From Streptomyces sp. NBC_00557 (GTDB lineage: Bacteria; Actinomycetota; Actinomycetes; Streptomycetales; Streptomycetaceae), in contig NZ_CP107796.1 of the NCBI RefSeq assembly GCF_036345995.1, forward strand, positions 4,154,001-4,218,000: a stretch of DNA of 64,000 nucleotides. The letters are read 5' to 3'. Positions 25,369 to 33,214 of this stretch are shown in pieces. The first letter of the stretch is position 1; the number at the start of each line of letters is the position of its first letter. The notes under the pieces were generated by a model that was not told the origin of the DNA, searched no databases, and saw only the letters and a list, made by a program, of their open reading frames with translations. The position numbers were made by a program, and so were the translations under genes.

Positions 25369-26853
25369 TCAGCCCTTCAGCGACGCCATCCAGGCCTCGA
25401 CCTCGTCGGAGCGGCGCGGCAGACCGGCCGAAAGGTTTCGGTTGCCGTCCTCGGTGACCAGGATGTCGTCCTCGATCCGGACGCCGATGCCGCGGTACTC
25501 CTCCGGCACGGTCAGGTCGTCCGCCTGGAAGTACAGCCCCGGCTCGACGGTGAGCACCATGCCGGGCTCCAGCGTGCCGTCCACGTACGTCTCGGTGCGC
25601 GCGGCGGCGCAGTCGTGGACGTCCATGCCGAGCATGTGGCCGGTGCCGTGCAGGGTCCAGCGGCGCTGCAGGCCCAGCTCCAGGACCCGCTCCACCGGGC
25701 CCTCGACCAGGCCCCACTCGACGAGCTTCCCGGCCAGCACGCGCTGGGCGGCGTCATGGAAGTCGCGGTACTTGGCGCCCGGCTTCACGGCCGCGATCCC
25801 GGCCTCCTGCGCCTCGTACACGGCGTCGTAGATCTTCCTCTGGATCTCGCTGTACGTGCCGTTGACCGGCAGCGTGCGCGTGACGTCGGCGGTGTACAGC
25901 GTGTGGGTCTCCACGCCCGCGTCCAGCAGGAGCAGGTCGCCGGAGCGGACCGGGCCGTCGTTGCGCACCCAGTGCAGGGTGCAGGCGTGCGGGCCGGCGG
26001 CGCAGATGGAGCCGTAGCCGACGTCGTTGCCCTCCACGCGCGCGCGGAGGAAGAACGTGCCCTCGATGTAGCGCTCGCTGGTCGCCTCGGCCTTGTCGAG
26101 GACCTTCACGACGTCCTCGAAGCCGCGGACCGTGGAGTCGACGGCCTTCTGCAGCTCGCCGATCTCGAACTCGTCCTTGACGAGCCGCATCTCGGAGAGG
26201 AAGACGCGCAGCTCCTCGTCGCGTTCGGCGGTGACCTTGTCGGTCAGCGCGGCCTCGATGCCGGCGTCGTAGCCGCGCACCACCCGGACCGGGCCGGTGG
26301 CCTCGCGCAGCTTGCCGGCCAGCTCGCGCACGTCGGCGGCCGGGATGCCGTACAGCGCCTCGGACTCGGCGAGGGAGTGGCGGCGGCCCACCCACAGCTC
26401 GCCCTGGCCGGAGAGCCAGAACTCGCCGTTCTCGCGGTTGGAGCGGGGCAGGAGGTAGATCGTCTCCTCGTGGCCGTCGTCCTTGGGCTCCAGGACCAGG
26501 ACGCCGTCCTCGGTCTGGTTGCCGGTGAGGTACGCGTACTCGACGGAGGAGCGGAAGGGGTACTCGGTGTCGTTCGAGCGGGTCTTCAGGTTGCCCGCCG
26601 GGATCACCAGGCGCTCGCCGGGGAAGCGGGCGGAGAGGGCGGCGCGGCGGCGGGCGGTCTCGGCGGCCTGCGGAATCGGCCGCAGATCACGCAGCTCCGT
26701 GTCGGCCCAGCCGGACTTCATGTTCTCGGCCAGCTCGTCGGAGACGCCCGGGTACAGGCCGTTCTTCCGCTGCTTGATCGGCTCCTCGGCCTCGGCCTCC
26801 GGGCCCTCCGCGGTAGCGGAGTCGGGCACAGCCGGGTTGAGCTCGTCGGACAC
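25369..26853 (-). CDS. pepP: Xaa-Pro aminopeptidase (M24B)
   Basis: 494 residues. Removes N-terminal residues preceding proline, cytosolic, two Mn/Co ions. The C-terminal pita-bread domain keeps all ligands: Asp in LLLLDAGVETHTL, Asp in TADVTRT, His in GTGHMLGMDVHD, Glu in LTVEPGLYF and Glu in RIEDDILVTEDG. The N-terminal 45 residues are acidic and low complexity (for example SATAEGPEAEAEEPIKQRKN), followed by the aminopeptidase-P N domain. The start at 26853 gives MSDELNPAVPDS. Upstream 148 nt separate it from the PP2C gene on the same strand. Confidence 0.95.
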   Translation of the reverse strand: MSDELNPAVPDSATAEGPEAEAEEPIKQRKNGLYPGVSDELAENMKSGWADTELRDLRPIPQAAETARRRAALSARFPGERLVIPAGNLKTRSNDTEYPFRSSVEYAYLTGNQTEDGVLVLEPKDDGHEETIYLLPRSNRENGEFWLSGQGELWVGRRHSLAESEALYGIPAADVRELAGKLREATGPVRVVRGYDAGIEAALTDKVTAERDEELRVFLSEMRLVKDEFEIGELQKAVDSTVRGFEDVVKVLDKAEATSERYIEGTFFLRARVEGNDVGYGSICAAGPHACTLHWVRNDGPVRSGDLLLLDAGVETHTLYTADVTRTLPVNGTYSEIQRKIYDAVYEAQEAGIAAVKPGAKYRDFHDAAQRVLAGKLVEWGLVEGPVERVLELGLQRRWTLHGTGHMLGMDVHDCAAARTETYVDGTLEPGMVLTVEPGLYFQADDLTVPEEYRGIGVRIEDDILVTEDGNRNLSAGLPRRSDEVEAWMASLKG

Positions 26854-27001
26854 GTGATCCTCCTCGATACGCCATCTGATCTCCCCCGGGCCCGCGACGC
26901 TCCTGCTTGTGGCCGAGCGGGGACCTCCATCATCGTACGGTCGTACCAGGGCGGGACCGGGGCAGGACGCCCCGCTGCGCCCCCGCGTGCGAGCCGGGCG
27001 C

Positions 27002-28402
27002 TCAGTCGAAGCGGGCCGCCAGCAGCACCACGTCCTCCTCGCTGTCGGCCGCGTCCAGCCCGTCCGGCAGGACCGTGCGCAGGACGTGGTCGGCGACGGC
27101 GCCGGGATCCCGGCGCAGCGGTCGCGGAATGCTCGCGGCGGCCGTGTGCAGCCGGGCGAAGGCGCGGTCCATGGCCTCGCCGGTACGGTGCAGCAGCCCG
27201 TCGGTGTAGAGCAGCACCGTGTCCCCGGCCTCGGCCTGGACCTCCACGCTGGGCGCCTCCCAGCAGGCGAGCATGCCGAGCGGCGCGGAGACGGAGGTCT
27301 CGGCGAACTCGGTGCGCCGCTCGCCGATCAGCAGCGGCGGACTGTGCCCGGCGCCGGCCAGCGTGACCTTGCGCAGGGCCGGCTCGCAGTAGGCGAACAG
27401 CGCGGTGGCCGAGCGGGCGGGCTCGGTCAGCCGCAGCAGCAGCTCCAGGTCGGACAGGACGGCGACCGGGTCCTCGCCCTCCATCACGGCGTACGCCCGC
27501 AGGGAGGCGCGCAGCCGGCCCATCGCGGCCACGGCGCTCGGGCCCGAGCCGGTGACCGAGCCCACGGAGAGGCCGAGCGCGGCGTCCGGCAGCGGCAGCG
27601 CGTCGTACCAGTCGCCGCCGCCGCGCGGCCCGGTGCGGTGCCGGGCGGCGAGCTGGACGCCGGGCACGCGGGGCAGCCGGGTGGGCAGCAGCTCCTCGGT
27701 GATGGTCGCCATGCACGCGCGCGTGCGCTCCACTTCCACCAGCCGGGCGAGGTGCTCGGTGGCGTGCCGGACGTAGAGGCCGGCGAGGTGGCGCTGCCGC
27801 TCGTCCGGCTCGGCCGGCTCGTCGTAGAGCCAGACGGCGGAGCCGAGGCGGCCGGCGAAGTCGCCGGCGAGGGGGAGGGCGTAGCTGGCGGCGTAGCCGA
27901 GGCGGGCGGCCACCTCCCGGTGCCGGGGGTCGAGGCCGTCCTCGGCGCGCAGATCGGGGTGGACGACCTCGCAGGCCGCGCCGGCGTCGTAGGGCAGCGC
28001 ACGGCGCGGGACGGTCTCGATGTGGCCGAGATCGGCGCGGCCGAGCCCCAGACCGAGGGTGGTGCGGGGGCCGAGTCCGTCGCCGGGCTCCAGGACGACG
28101 AGGCCGCGGCGGGCTCCGACCAGGGCGGCTCCGGCGCGCAGCAACTCGTGGAGGGCGGCGTCCAGGGCGTTCGTGCGGGAAAGGCGCTCGGTGAGTTCGT
28201 GGAGGGTGGTGAGGTCCGAGACCCAGCCGGCCAGCCGGTCCTGGAGGACGGCGCCGGGGGCGGGGGTGTTCGGGGCCGGGACGAGCGCGGGGTCGGGGGA
28301 GGGACCGGGGCCGGCGGCGGGGGGAGTCGGCGCGACAGTGTGTGCGGGCGGGGGAACCGCTGGATCGATTCCAGCCACTTTCGGAGGGTGCGGGGCGTTC
28401 AT
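27002..28402 (-). CDS. GAF - PP2C/SpoIIE-type phosphatase with altered metal ligand
   Basis: 466 residues. Pro/Ala-rich start (1-50), GAF domain (about 70-215), then a SpoIIE-like PP2C domain (about 225-466). The first metal motif GGDWYD near residue 257 is intact, and so are YTDGLL and the late EEDVVLLAA. But the motif usually written GDVxGHG reads GSVTGSG, so the Asp that bridges the two metals in active members is Ser and the following His is also Ser. Activity is therefore doubtful; it may be a regulatory pseudophosphatase. The GAF sensor suggests a ligand- or partner-controlled role in an anti-sigma network. It lies 12 nt after a 43-codon open frame. Confidence 0.88.
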   Translation of the reverse strand: MNAPHPPKVAGIDPAVPPPAHTVAPTPPAAGPGPSPDPALVPAPNTPAPGAVLQDRLAGWVSDLTTLHELTERLSRTNALDAALHELLRAGAALVGARRGLVVLEPGDGLGPRTTLGLGLGRADLGHIETVPRRALPYDAGAACEVVHPDLRAEDGLDPRHREVAARLGYAASYALPLAGDFAGRLGSAVWLYDEPAEPDERQRHLAGLYVRHATEHLARLVEVERTRACMATITEELLPTRLPRVPGVQLAARHRTGPRGGGDWYDALPLPDAALGLSVGSVTGSGPSAVAAMGRLRASLRAYAVMEGEDPVAVLSDLELLLRLTEPARSATALFAYCEPALRKVTLAGAGHSPPLLIGERRTEFAETSVSAPLGMLACWEAPSVEVQAEAGDTVLLYTDGLLHRTGEAMDRAFARLHTAAASIPRPLRRDPGAVADHVLRTVLPDGLDAADSEEDVVLLAARFD

Positions 28403-28414
28403 GGTGTCCGGCCT

Positions 28415-28546
28415 TCAGACCGGTGCGTATTGCTGAAAAGCATCGCAAACCCCCATGTCATTCTGCGCCGCTAGCAGTGTCTCCACATGTACACGCACTC
28501 GTGAGGGGATGTCCAGCATTGTCCTGCGGGGATTCCTGGTGTCCAT
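28415..28546 (-). CDS. Possible small protein or leader peptide, 43 aa
   Basis: A short frame ending 12 nt before the PP2C gene on the same strand. The product contains MLDIPSRVRVHVETLLAA and ends DAFQQYAPV. I have an impression of seeing this C-terminal sequence upstream of similar phosphatase genes in other Streptomyces, which is the main argument for it. Against it, third-position GC is only about half, unlike real genes here, a CTA codon is present, and no good ribosome site precedes either ATG (28546 or 28519). It could be a leader that couples translation of the phosphatase. Confidence 0.4.
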   Translation of the reverse strand: MDTRNPRRTMLDIPSRVRVHVETLLAAQNDMGVCDAFQQYAPV

Positions 28547-29012
28547 GAGTCTGACGAGGTTTCTCTCCGAACCCCTTGCCTTACTGCCAAGTTGGCTGAA
28601 AACTGCACCAGGTATCGGTCCATTGCGGTCGACTGGCCTTGCTCCACGGAGCGTCACAGCGGTCGTGATGGGTACGTACTCGGAGAAGGCCAGGGGTGGT
28701 TGGGGGCCACCCGGAACCTGGCGACGGACCCGGGCGTCATAGCCACCGACGGCCGAGCCCCATCCTCCCTGGCGGAGGCGGAGAGAACCACGCGCGACGG
28801 CAAAACGCCATACTTCGCCACCCCCGCGCCGCAACCGTGCTTGTAATAGACGCCCACGGAGGCGGACGCGGCCCATGCTCGACCCCTTGGGGTTCCCCCT
28901 GTCGTGCGCAGGGGTGTGATGCGCCAACAGGTACGCACAGTGAAGTGATCGACACATGGTGTGATGTGGACCACGGTGTTGCCAGCGGTGCAACGGAAAG
29001 GAACGAGCGCTC
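28547..29012. other. 466-nt gap between divergent genes
   Basis: Noticeably lower GC than flanking genes. No convincing gene. It has short hairpins (for example GGTGG/CCACC around 28695-28712), and promoters for the leftward phosphatase unit and the rightward gene at 29013 should lie here. I could not match it to a known riboswitch class. Confidence 0.35.
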
Positions 29013-29699
29013 ATGCGCGAGATCCTCGGAAGGCGACGCAGGCTCCTGTCCAGGCGGAACGACGGGAAGCCCGGACGGAACGACGGGAAGGCCGAGCTGA
29101 TCGGCGCGGCCCTCACCTTCGCGACCGAGTGGCAGTGGCCCGTGCTCCCGGGCGTGGCCCCGGACCCGCAGGGCCGGGCACGGTGCGGCTGCCCCGACCC
29201 CGAGTGCACGGTGCCCGGTGCGCACCCCTTCGATCCCGGCCTCCTCGCGGCCACGACGGACGCCCGCATGGTGCGCTGGTGGTGGACCAACCGGCCCAGC
29301 GCGCCGATCATCCTGGCCACCGGGGGCAAGGCGCCCTGCGCGGTCAGCCTGCCGGCGCTCGCCGCCTCCCGCGCGCTCGCCCTGCTCGACCGGCGCGGCA
29401 TGCGCCTCGGCCCGGTGATCGCCTCCCCGGCCCGCTGGGCCCTGCTCGTACGGCCGTACTCCATGGAGGAGTTGGGCGAACTTCTCTACGCCAAGGACTT
29501 CGTCCCCGGCTCCCTGCGCTTCCACGGCGAGGGCGGCTACCTCGCCCTGCCCCCCTCCGAGACCGGTCAGGGCGCCGTCCGCTGGGAGCGGGCCCCGCTG
29601 CCCGGCTCGGCCGCGCCCTGGGTGCCCGACGTGGAGGCCGTGGTGGACGCCGTGGTCGACGCCCTCACTCGTACGGGTGTGAGCGCGCCCGAGTTGTAG
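29013..29699 (+). CDS. Prim-pol-like N-terminal domain protein, probably non-catalytic
   Basis: 228 residues resembling the N-terminal bifunctional DNA primase/polymerase domain of actinobacterial proteins (FATEWQWPVLPGVAPD; GRARCGCPDPECTVPGAHPFDP; MVRWWWTNRPSAPIILATG). The metal-binding DxD and sGGxH motifs of active prim-pols, which are present in the gene at 40578, are not visible here. It is therefore likely a structural or regulatory relative. The first 28 residues are Arg/Gly/Asn/Lys-rich with an RNDGK repeat encoded by a duplicated short sequence. The ATG at 29013 follows GGAAAGGAACG. Confidence 0.7.
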   Translation: MREILGRRRRLLSRRNDGKPGRNDGKAELIGAALTFATEWQWPVLPGVAPDPQGRARCGCPDPECTVPGAHPFDPGLLAATTDARMVRWWWTNRPSAPIILATGGKAPCAVSLPALAASRALALLDRRGMRLGPVIASPARWALLVRPYSMEELGELLYAKDFVPGSLRFHGEGGYLALPPSETGQGAVRWERAPLPGSAAPWVPDVEAVVDAVVDALTRTGVSAPEL

Positions 29700-29753
29700 G
29701 GGTGTCGGCGCGGGCGGGGCGGGCGAGCCCCGCTCGCTCGTTATCTTCCGCAC

Positions 29754-30803
29754 ATGCTGCGAATGTCTGGGGGACGCGGGGGACACGGCCGTCGGAAGTC
29801 CGGGAGCCCTCCCGGGAGGTACGGCCGCGGGTTCCCCTGGTGGGTTTCCCCGGCAGACGGGTGCGGCGGATCGGATGAGCCGCCGCTCCGCCGTCGCGTC
29901 CGTCGGGCCGCCGGCCGGCATGGCCGCCGGACGCCGCGGCACGCGGCGCGCGCCACGGGGATGCGGGCGACAGGGATGCGGGCGACAGGGGCGCGGCCGT
30001 CGACGGTATGGCCGTCGCCGTGGTGGCCGGCGCTGCCGGGCGGGCGGGACCCCCGGAAGCTGCGGCTGATCGCGCTCGCGGCCGCCGTGACGGCCGCGGT
30101 CGTGCTGCCGCTGGCCGTGGCCTCCGCGGGCCCGGTGGGCAAGGCGGCCCGGCAGGCGGTGGACGGCAGGGCGGGGAACGGCGGGGCGGGGAACGGCGGG
30201 GCGGGGAACGGCAGGGCGGGGAACGGCAGGGCGGGGAACGGCAGGGCGGGGGGCGGCAAGGCGGGGGGCGGCAAGACGGGGGACGCCGTACGGGCGTCGG
30301 GGCGGTCCGGCGTTTCCGGAAGCGACGGCGGCCCTGGTTCCGAGGGTGACGGCGGGTCCGGGAGCGCCGTCGGCTCCCGGGGCGCCGGGGACGCCCAGGC
30401 GCCCTCGCACGGCCGCGGCCCCGGGCTGCTCGGGACCGGTCTGGACATCGCCGCGCGCTGCGGCCCGCAGCTCACCTCACCCGACGGCATCGAGGCGCAG
30501 ACCTGTGTGCTGACCCAGGGCACCGACACCTGGGCCCGCACCTACTACCGCAACTCCACCGGCGAGTCGCTGGACTCCTCGCTCAGCCTGATGGGGCCGG
30601 GCGACGGCAGCGTGCAGACGCGCTGTGTCACGGGCGCCGACGACGAGCCCGCCACCTGCGAGACGCCCCGCGAGCGCAGCCGGGGCGGCATGGACGCCTA
30701 CACGGCCGTCACCGAGTTCTCCGCACACGGCAAGGACGGCGCGCTGCTGCTGCGCTCGGGCAGCAACACGGCCGACGGAGACGGCAACTCCGGCACGGCG
30801 TAG
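29754..30803 (+). CDS. Membrane-anchored/secreted protein with repetitive Ala-Gly-Asn segment
   Basis: Up to 349 residues; the start is uncertain because the first ~100 codons are Arg/Gly-rich and low in information. One membrane helix (about 103-125, LRLIALAAAVTAAVVLPLAV) is followed by AGNGR/AGNGG five-residue repeats encoded by 15-bp tandem repeats (30170-30280), then an extracytoplasmic domain with two or three Cys pairs (AARCGPQL, AQTCVLTQG, QTRCVTG, ATCETP). The globular C-terminal part (about 225-349) is clearly protein coding. Family not recognised. Topology suggests the folded domain is outside the cell. Confidence 0.65.
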   Translation: MLRMSGGRGGHGRRKSGSPPGRYGRGFPWWVSPADGCGGSDEPPLRRRVRRAAGRHGRRTPRHAARATGMRATGMRATGARPSTVWPSPWWPALPGGRDPRKLRLIALAAAVTAAVVLPLAVASAGPVGKAARQAVDGRAGNGGAGNGGAGNGRAGNGRAGNGRAGGGKAGGGKTGDAVRASGRSGVSGSDGGPGSEGDGGSGSAVGSRGAGDAQAPSHGRGPGLLGTGLDIAARCGPQLTSPDGIEAQTCVLTQGTDTWARTYYRNSTGESLDSSLSLMGPGDGSVQTRCVTGADDEPATCETPRERSRGGMDAYTAVTEFSAHGKDGALLLRSGSNTADGDGNSGTA

Positions 30804-30854
30804 GCGAGTTGGCGGTCGGCCGCGCGCCGTGCACCGGGCGCGGACATGGAAAGA

Positions 30855-30892
30855 CCCGGTTGCTGGCGACGGGGGATGCACCAGCAACCGGG
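30855..30892. terminator. Hairpin between convergent genes
   Basis: A perfect 12-bp stem (CCCGGTTGCTGG / CCAGCAACCGGG) with a 14-nt loop lies between the stops of the genes at 29754 and 31052. On the minus strand it is followed by TCTTT, so it best serves leftward transcripts, but it can stop both. The 159 nt between it and the SEC-C gene are relatively AT-rich and could belong to a small RNA. Confidence 0.65.
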
Positions 30893-31051
30893 CTACTGGA
30901 ACGGTAACAAGAGATCGGCGGTTCGCAAATTCCGCGTCGGTCATTCGGCCACCGATTTCCCTGTCACCAAGGGGAGTTGTGACGGGATTCACCCGTTGCG
31001 GGGCCGCGCGCGCCTCACCGGCCGCTCGGCCGCCGGGCGCGCGCCGCGGCG

Positions 31052-32017
31052 TCAGCTGAGCGTGACCTGCCGGTTGGTGAGTCCACCGCGGGCCCGGCGC
31101 TCGTCCACCGTGAGCGGATCGGTGACGGCCAGGGCGGCGGCGAGGCGCTCGGCGAACTCGGCGGCCGGCTTCTCCACGTCGTCCGCCGTGACCCCGCTCG
31201 GCAGGTCCCAGACCGGCACGATGACGCCGTGCGCACGGAAGGAGCCCACCAGCCGGGTGCCCTCGCCCAGGTGGGAACGGCCCGCCGCGTGCAGCCGGGC
31301 GAGAGCGTCCAGAAGCTGCTCCTCCGGGTGCGGCATCACCCAGCGCAGGTGGTTCTTCTCCGGGGTCTCGCACCAGTACGCGGCGTCCACCCCCGTCAGC
31401 CGCGCCGTCGGGATGGCGGCGGCGTTGGCCCGCTCCAGGGACGCGGTCACCTCGGGCGCGGCGTTCTCCGCGTCCGGCACCCAGAACTCGAATCCGCTGT
31501 GCACGACCGGCTCGAGCGGTGCGGAGAGGTCGAGCAGATCCTGCAGCCGCGGACCGTCGGCGGGGGCGCGGCGGCCCTGCACCGGGGTGCCGGGCTCGGC
31601 CTTCAGGGCGCGCTGGAGGGTGTCGGCGAGGTCGCGGCTGAGGTCGCCGGACGCCGTGTCGTTCTGCAGGCCGAGCAGGACCGAGCCGTCGTCGCGGCGC
31701 AGCGCGGGCCAGGCCATCGGCAGCACCGTGGCGAGCGTGACCGAGGGGACGTCCGCGGGCAGGCCGTCCTTCAGGGTCAGCTCGGCCGTCGCGGCCGGCA
31801 CCAGCTCGCGCAGCGCCACCCAGTCGCACTCACCGGGCAGGCCCTCGAACGGGCGGGGCACCAGCTCGGTGACCGCGTGCGCCGCGGCCCGGCCGTGGCA
31901 CGCCTTGTAGCGCCGGCCGCTGCCGCAGGGGCAGGGCTCGCGGGCGCCGACCACCGGGATCTCCGCATCGCTGAGCTGCGGCCGCTCGGCCTTCGTCTGG
32001 GGTCGCTTCTTGGCCAT
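31052..32017 (-). CDS. SEC-C motif protein, DUF5926 family
   Basis: 321 residues. An N-terminal Lys/Arg-rich stretch (MAKKRPQTKAERPQ) is followed by a SEC-C zinc motif, EPCPCGSGRRYKACHG, near residue 32, with the CxCx8CH ligands in place. The rest (60-321) is a conserved actinobacterial domain with no catalytic motif I recognise. SEC-C motifs bind zinc and in SecA contact SecB or ribosomes; here the role is unknown. The gene stands alone, between the hairpin at 30855 and a 36-bp tandem repeat. Start ATG at 32017. Confidence 0.87.
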   Translation of the reverse strand: MAKKRPQTKAERPQLSDAEIPVVGAREPCPCGSGRRYKACHGRAAAHAVTELVPRPFEGLPGECDWVALRELVPAATAELTLKDGLPADVPSVTLATVLPMAWPALRRDDGSVLLGLQNDTASGDLSRDLADTLQRALKAEPGTPVQGRRAPADGPRLQDLLDLSAPLEPVVHSGFEFWVPDAENAAPEVTASLERANAAAIPTARLTGVDAAYWCETPEKNHLRWVMPHPEEQLLDALARLHAAGRSHLGEGTRLVGSFRAHGVIVPVWDLPSGVTADDVEKPAAEFAERLAAALAVTDPLTVDERRARGGLTNRQVTLS

Positions 32018-32209
32018 CGTGGGGTCTCCCGGTTAGGGCTTTTCCTGTACGGGCGGGAGCCTAGCCGTTCAGACCTTGACCGTCGGGAACCTGTGGACAA
32101 CGCACGCCCGCTCGACTCCGTCGGTGTGAACCTGTGGAAACTTCCGGTCGGCATCCGGCCCGCGTCCGGTCCCTGCCGTGCCCCTCGGCCTGCCGCGGTC
32201 CGGGCACGT

Positions 32210-32400
32210 GTCTCTCGGCCTGCGGGGGCCCGTCGCGGGGTCTCTCGGCCTGCGGGCCGGTCACCGCCGTGTCTCTCGGCCTGTGGGGGCGGTCGGTCAC
32301 CGTCGTGTCTCTGTGCCTGCGGGCCGGTCCGGTCACCGCCGTGTCTCTGTGCCTGCGGGCCGGTCCGGTCACCGCCGTGTTCCTCAGCCCGCGGGCCGGT
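32210..32400. repeat. 36-bp tandem repeat (minisatellite)
   Basis: In the 366-nt gap between the SEC-C gene and an ATPase gene. Two adjacent 36-bp units (32305-32340 and 32341-32376) are identical; a third (32269-32304) is about 80% identical, and shorter or diverged copies extend to about 32210 on one side and into the last codons of the ATPase gene at 32384 on the other. The unit contains GTGTCTCTGTGCCTGCGGGC. There are no unique spacers, so it is not CRISPR. Unit length is a multiple of three but the region shows no gene. A TGTGGACAA (32092-32100) DnaA-box-like site lies nearby. Confidence 0.85.
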
Positions 32401-33034
32401 CCAGTTCCTCGAAGGCGTCCGCGAAGTCGAGGCCGGACATGTCCGGGAGCGCGGGGGAGGGGACGCGGGCGGGGAAACCGTTCCGCCGGCACGCCGCGTC
32501 GGGATCGTGGACGTCCTCGTGGACGACCACCCAGACCGTCACCTCACCGTGTACGTCGTCCCGGACGCCCCAGTCGTCGGCGAGAGCGGTGACGATGTTC
32601 AGTCCCCGGCCGCCGTGCGCGGTCACCGACGGCGTGGCCGGCGCCGGGCGGGTGGGGCCGCCACCATCCGTCACCTCGACGATGAGCCGGCCGCGCGCGT
32701 CGACCCGCCACGCGGCGCGCACGTCGCCGTCGCCGGCCATCGCGTCGCCCAGGGGCCGCCCGTGCTTGCAGGCGTTGCTCAGCAGCTCGGAAAGGATCAG
32801 TACGGCATCGTCGATGACCGATTCGGACACGCCCCCGCTGCGCAACTGCGCACGCATGCGGCGCCTCGCCATCCCCACGCCCGCAGGGCCATGGGGAACG
32901 GCCATGCTCGACGACGTGGGCACCTCCTGTGCCACCACCAACGCCACCCCCGAGACCTCCTTTGCCCCACGCCACGGTGTGGATGCCCCATTGGCCTGTA
33001 CCGGAAACCGGCCAATCCCCTTCCGGTGACGCAT
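32384..33034 (-). CDS. RsbW-like ATP-binding regulatory protein
   Basis: 216 residues. HATPase_c_2 domain from about 55 to 180: N box ILSELLSNACKHGRP near residue 90, G1 VTDGGGPTRP, G2 GGRGLNIVTALADDWG. It belongs to the same broad family as the protein at 23435. N-terminal 45 residues are variable. The C-terminal tail runs into the minisatellite, so the last few residues (LDRPAG) are encoded by a diverged repeat unit; repeat expansion may have altered the original C-terminus. No partner is adjacent. Confidence 0.87.
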   Translation of the reverse strand: MRHRKGIGRFPVQANGASTPWRGAKEVSGVALVVAQEVPTSSSMAVPHGPAGVGMARRRMRAQLRSGGVSESVIDDAVLILSELLSNACKHGRPLGDAMAGDGDVRAAWRVDARGRLIVEVTDGGGPTRPAPATPSVTAHGGRGLNIVTALADDWGVRDDVHGEVTVWVVVHEDVHDPDAACRRNGFPARVPSPALPDMSGLDFADAFEELDRPAG

Positions 33035-33214
33035 TCGACACGGTCCTGTACGGAGCGAACGCGCCGGAGCACTCCCTGTGATGGAGCCTTTTCGTCTGGT
33101 CGTCGTATGGCTGGATTTCAGTGGTGTGGCCGAGGTGGAGGATTCAGCAGCCGCACAGCCGGGTCAAGGCCCGCGCAGAGCTTCTTTACCGCCCTCTTGA
33201 GATCACACGGCGGG

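Noticed and set aside
28547..29012. A cyclic-di-AMP (ydaO) or other riboswitch in the long leader
   Set aside because: I compared the region on both strands with the conserved segments I know for ydaO and found no match; no covariation evidence available.
32210..32400. CRISPR array
   Set aside because: The 36-bp units are adjacent without variable spacers and no cas genes are present; it is a minisatellite.
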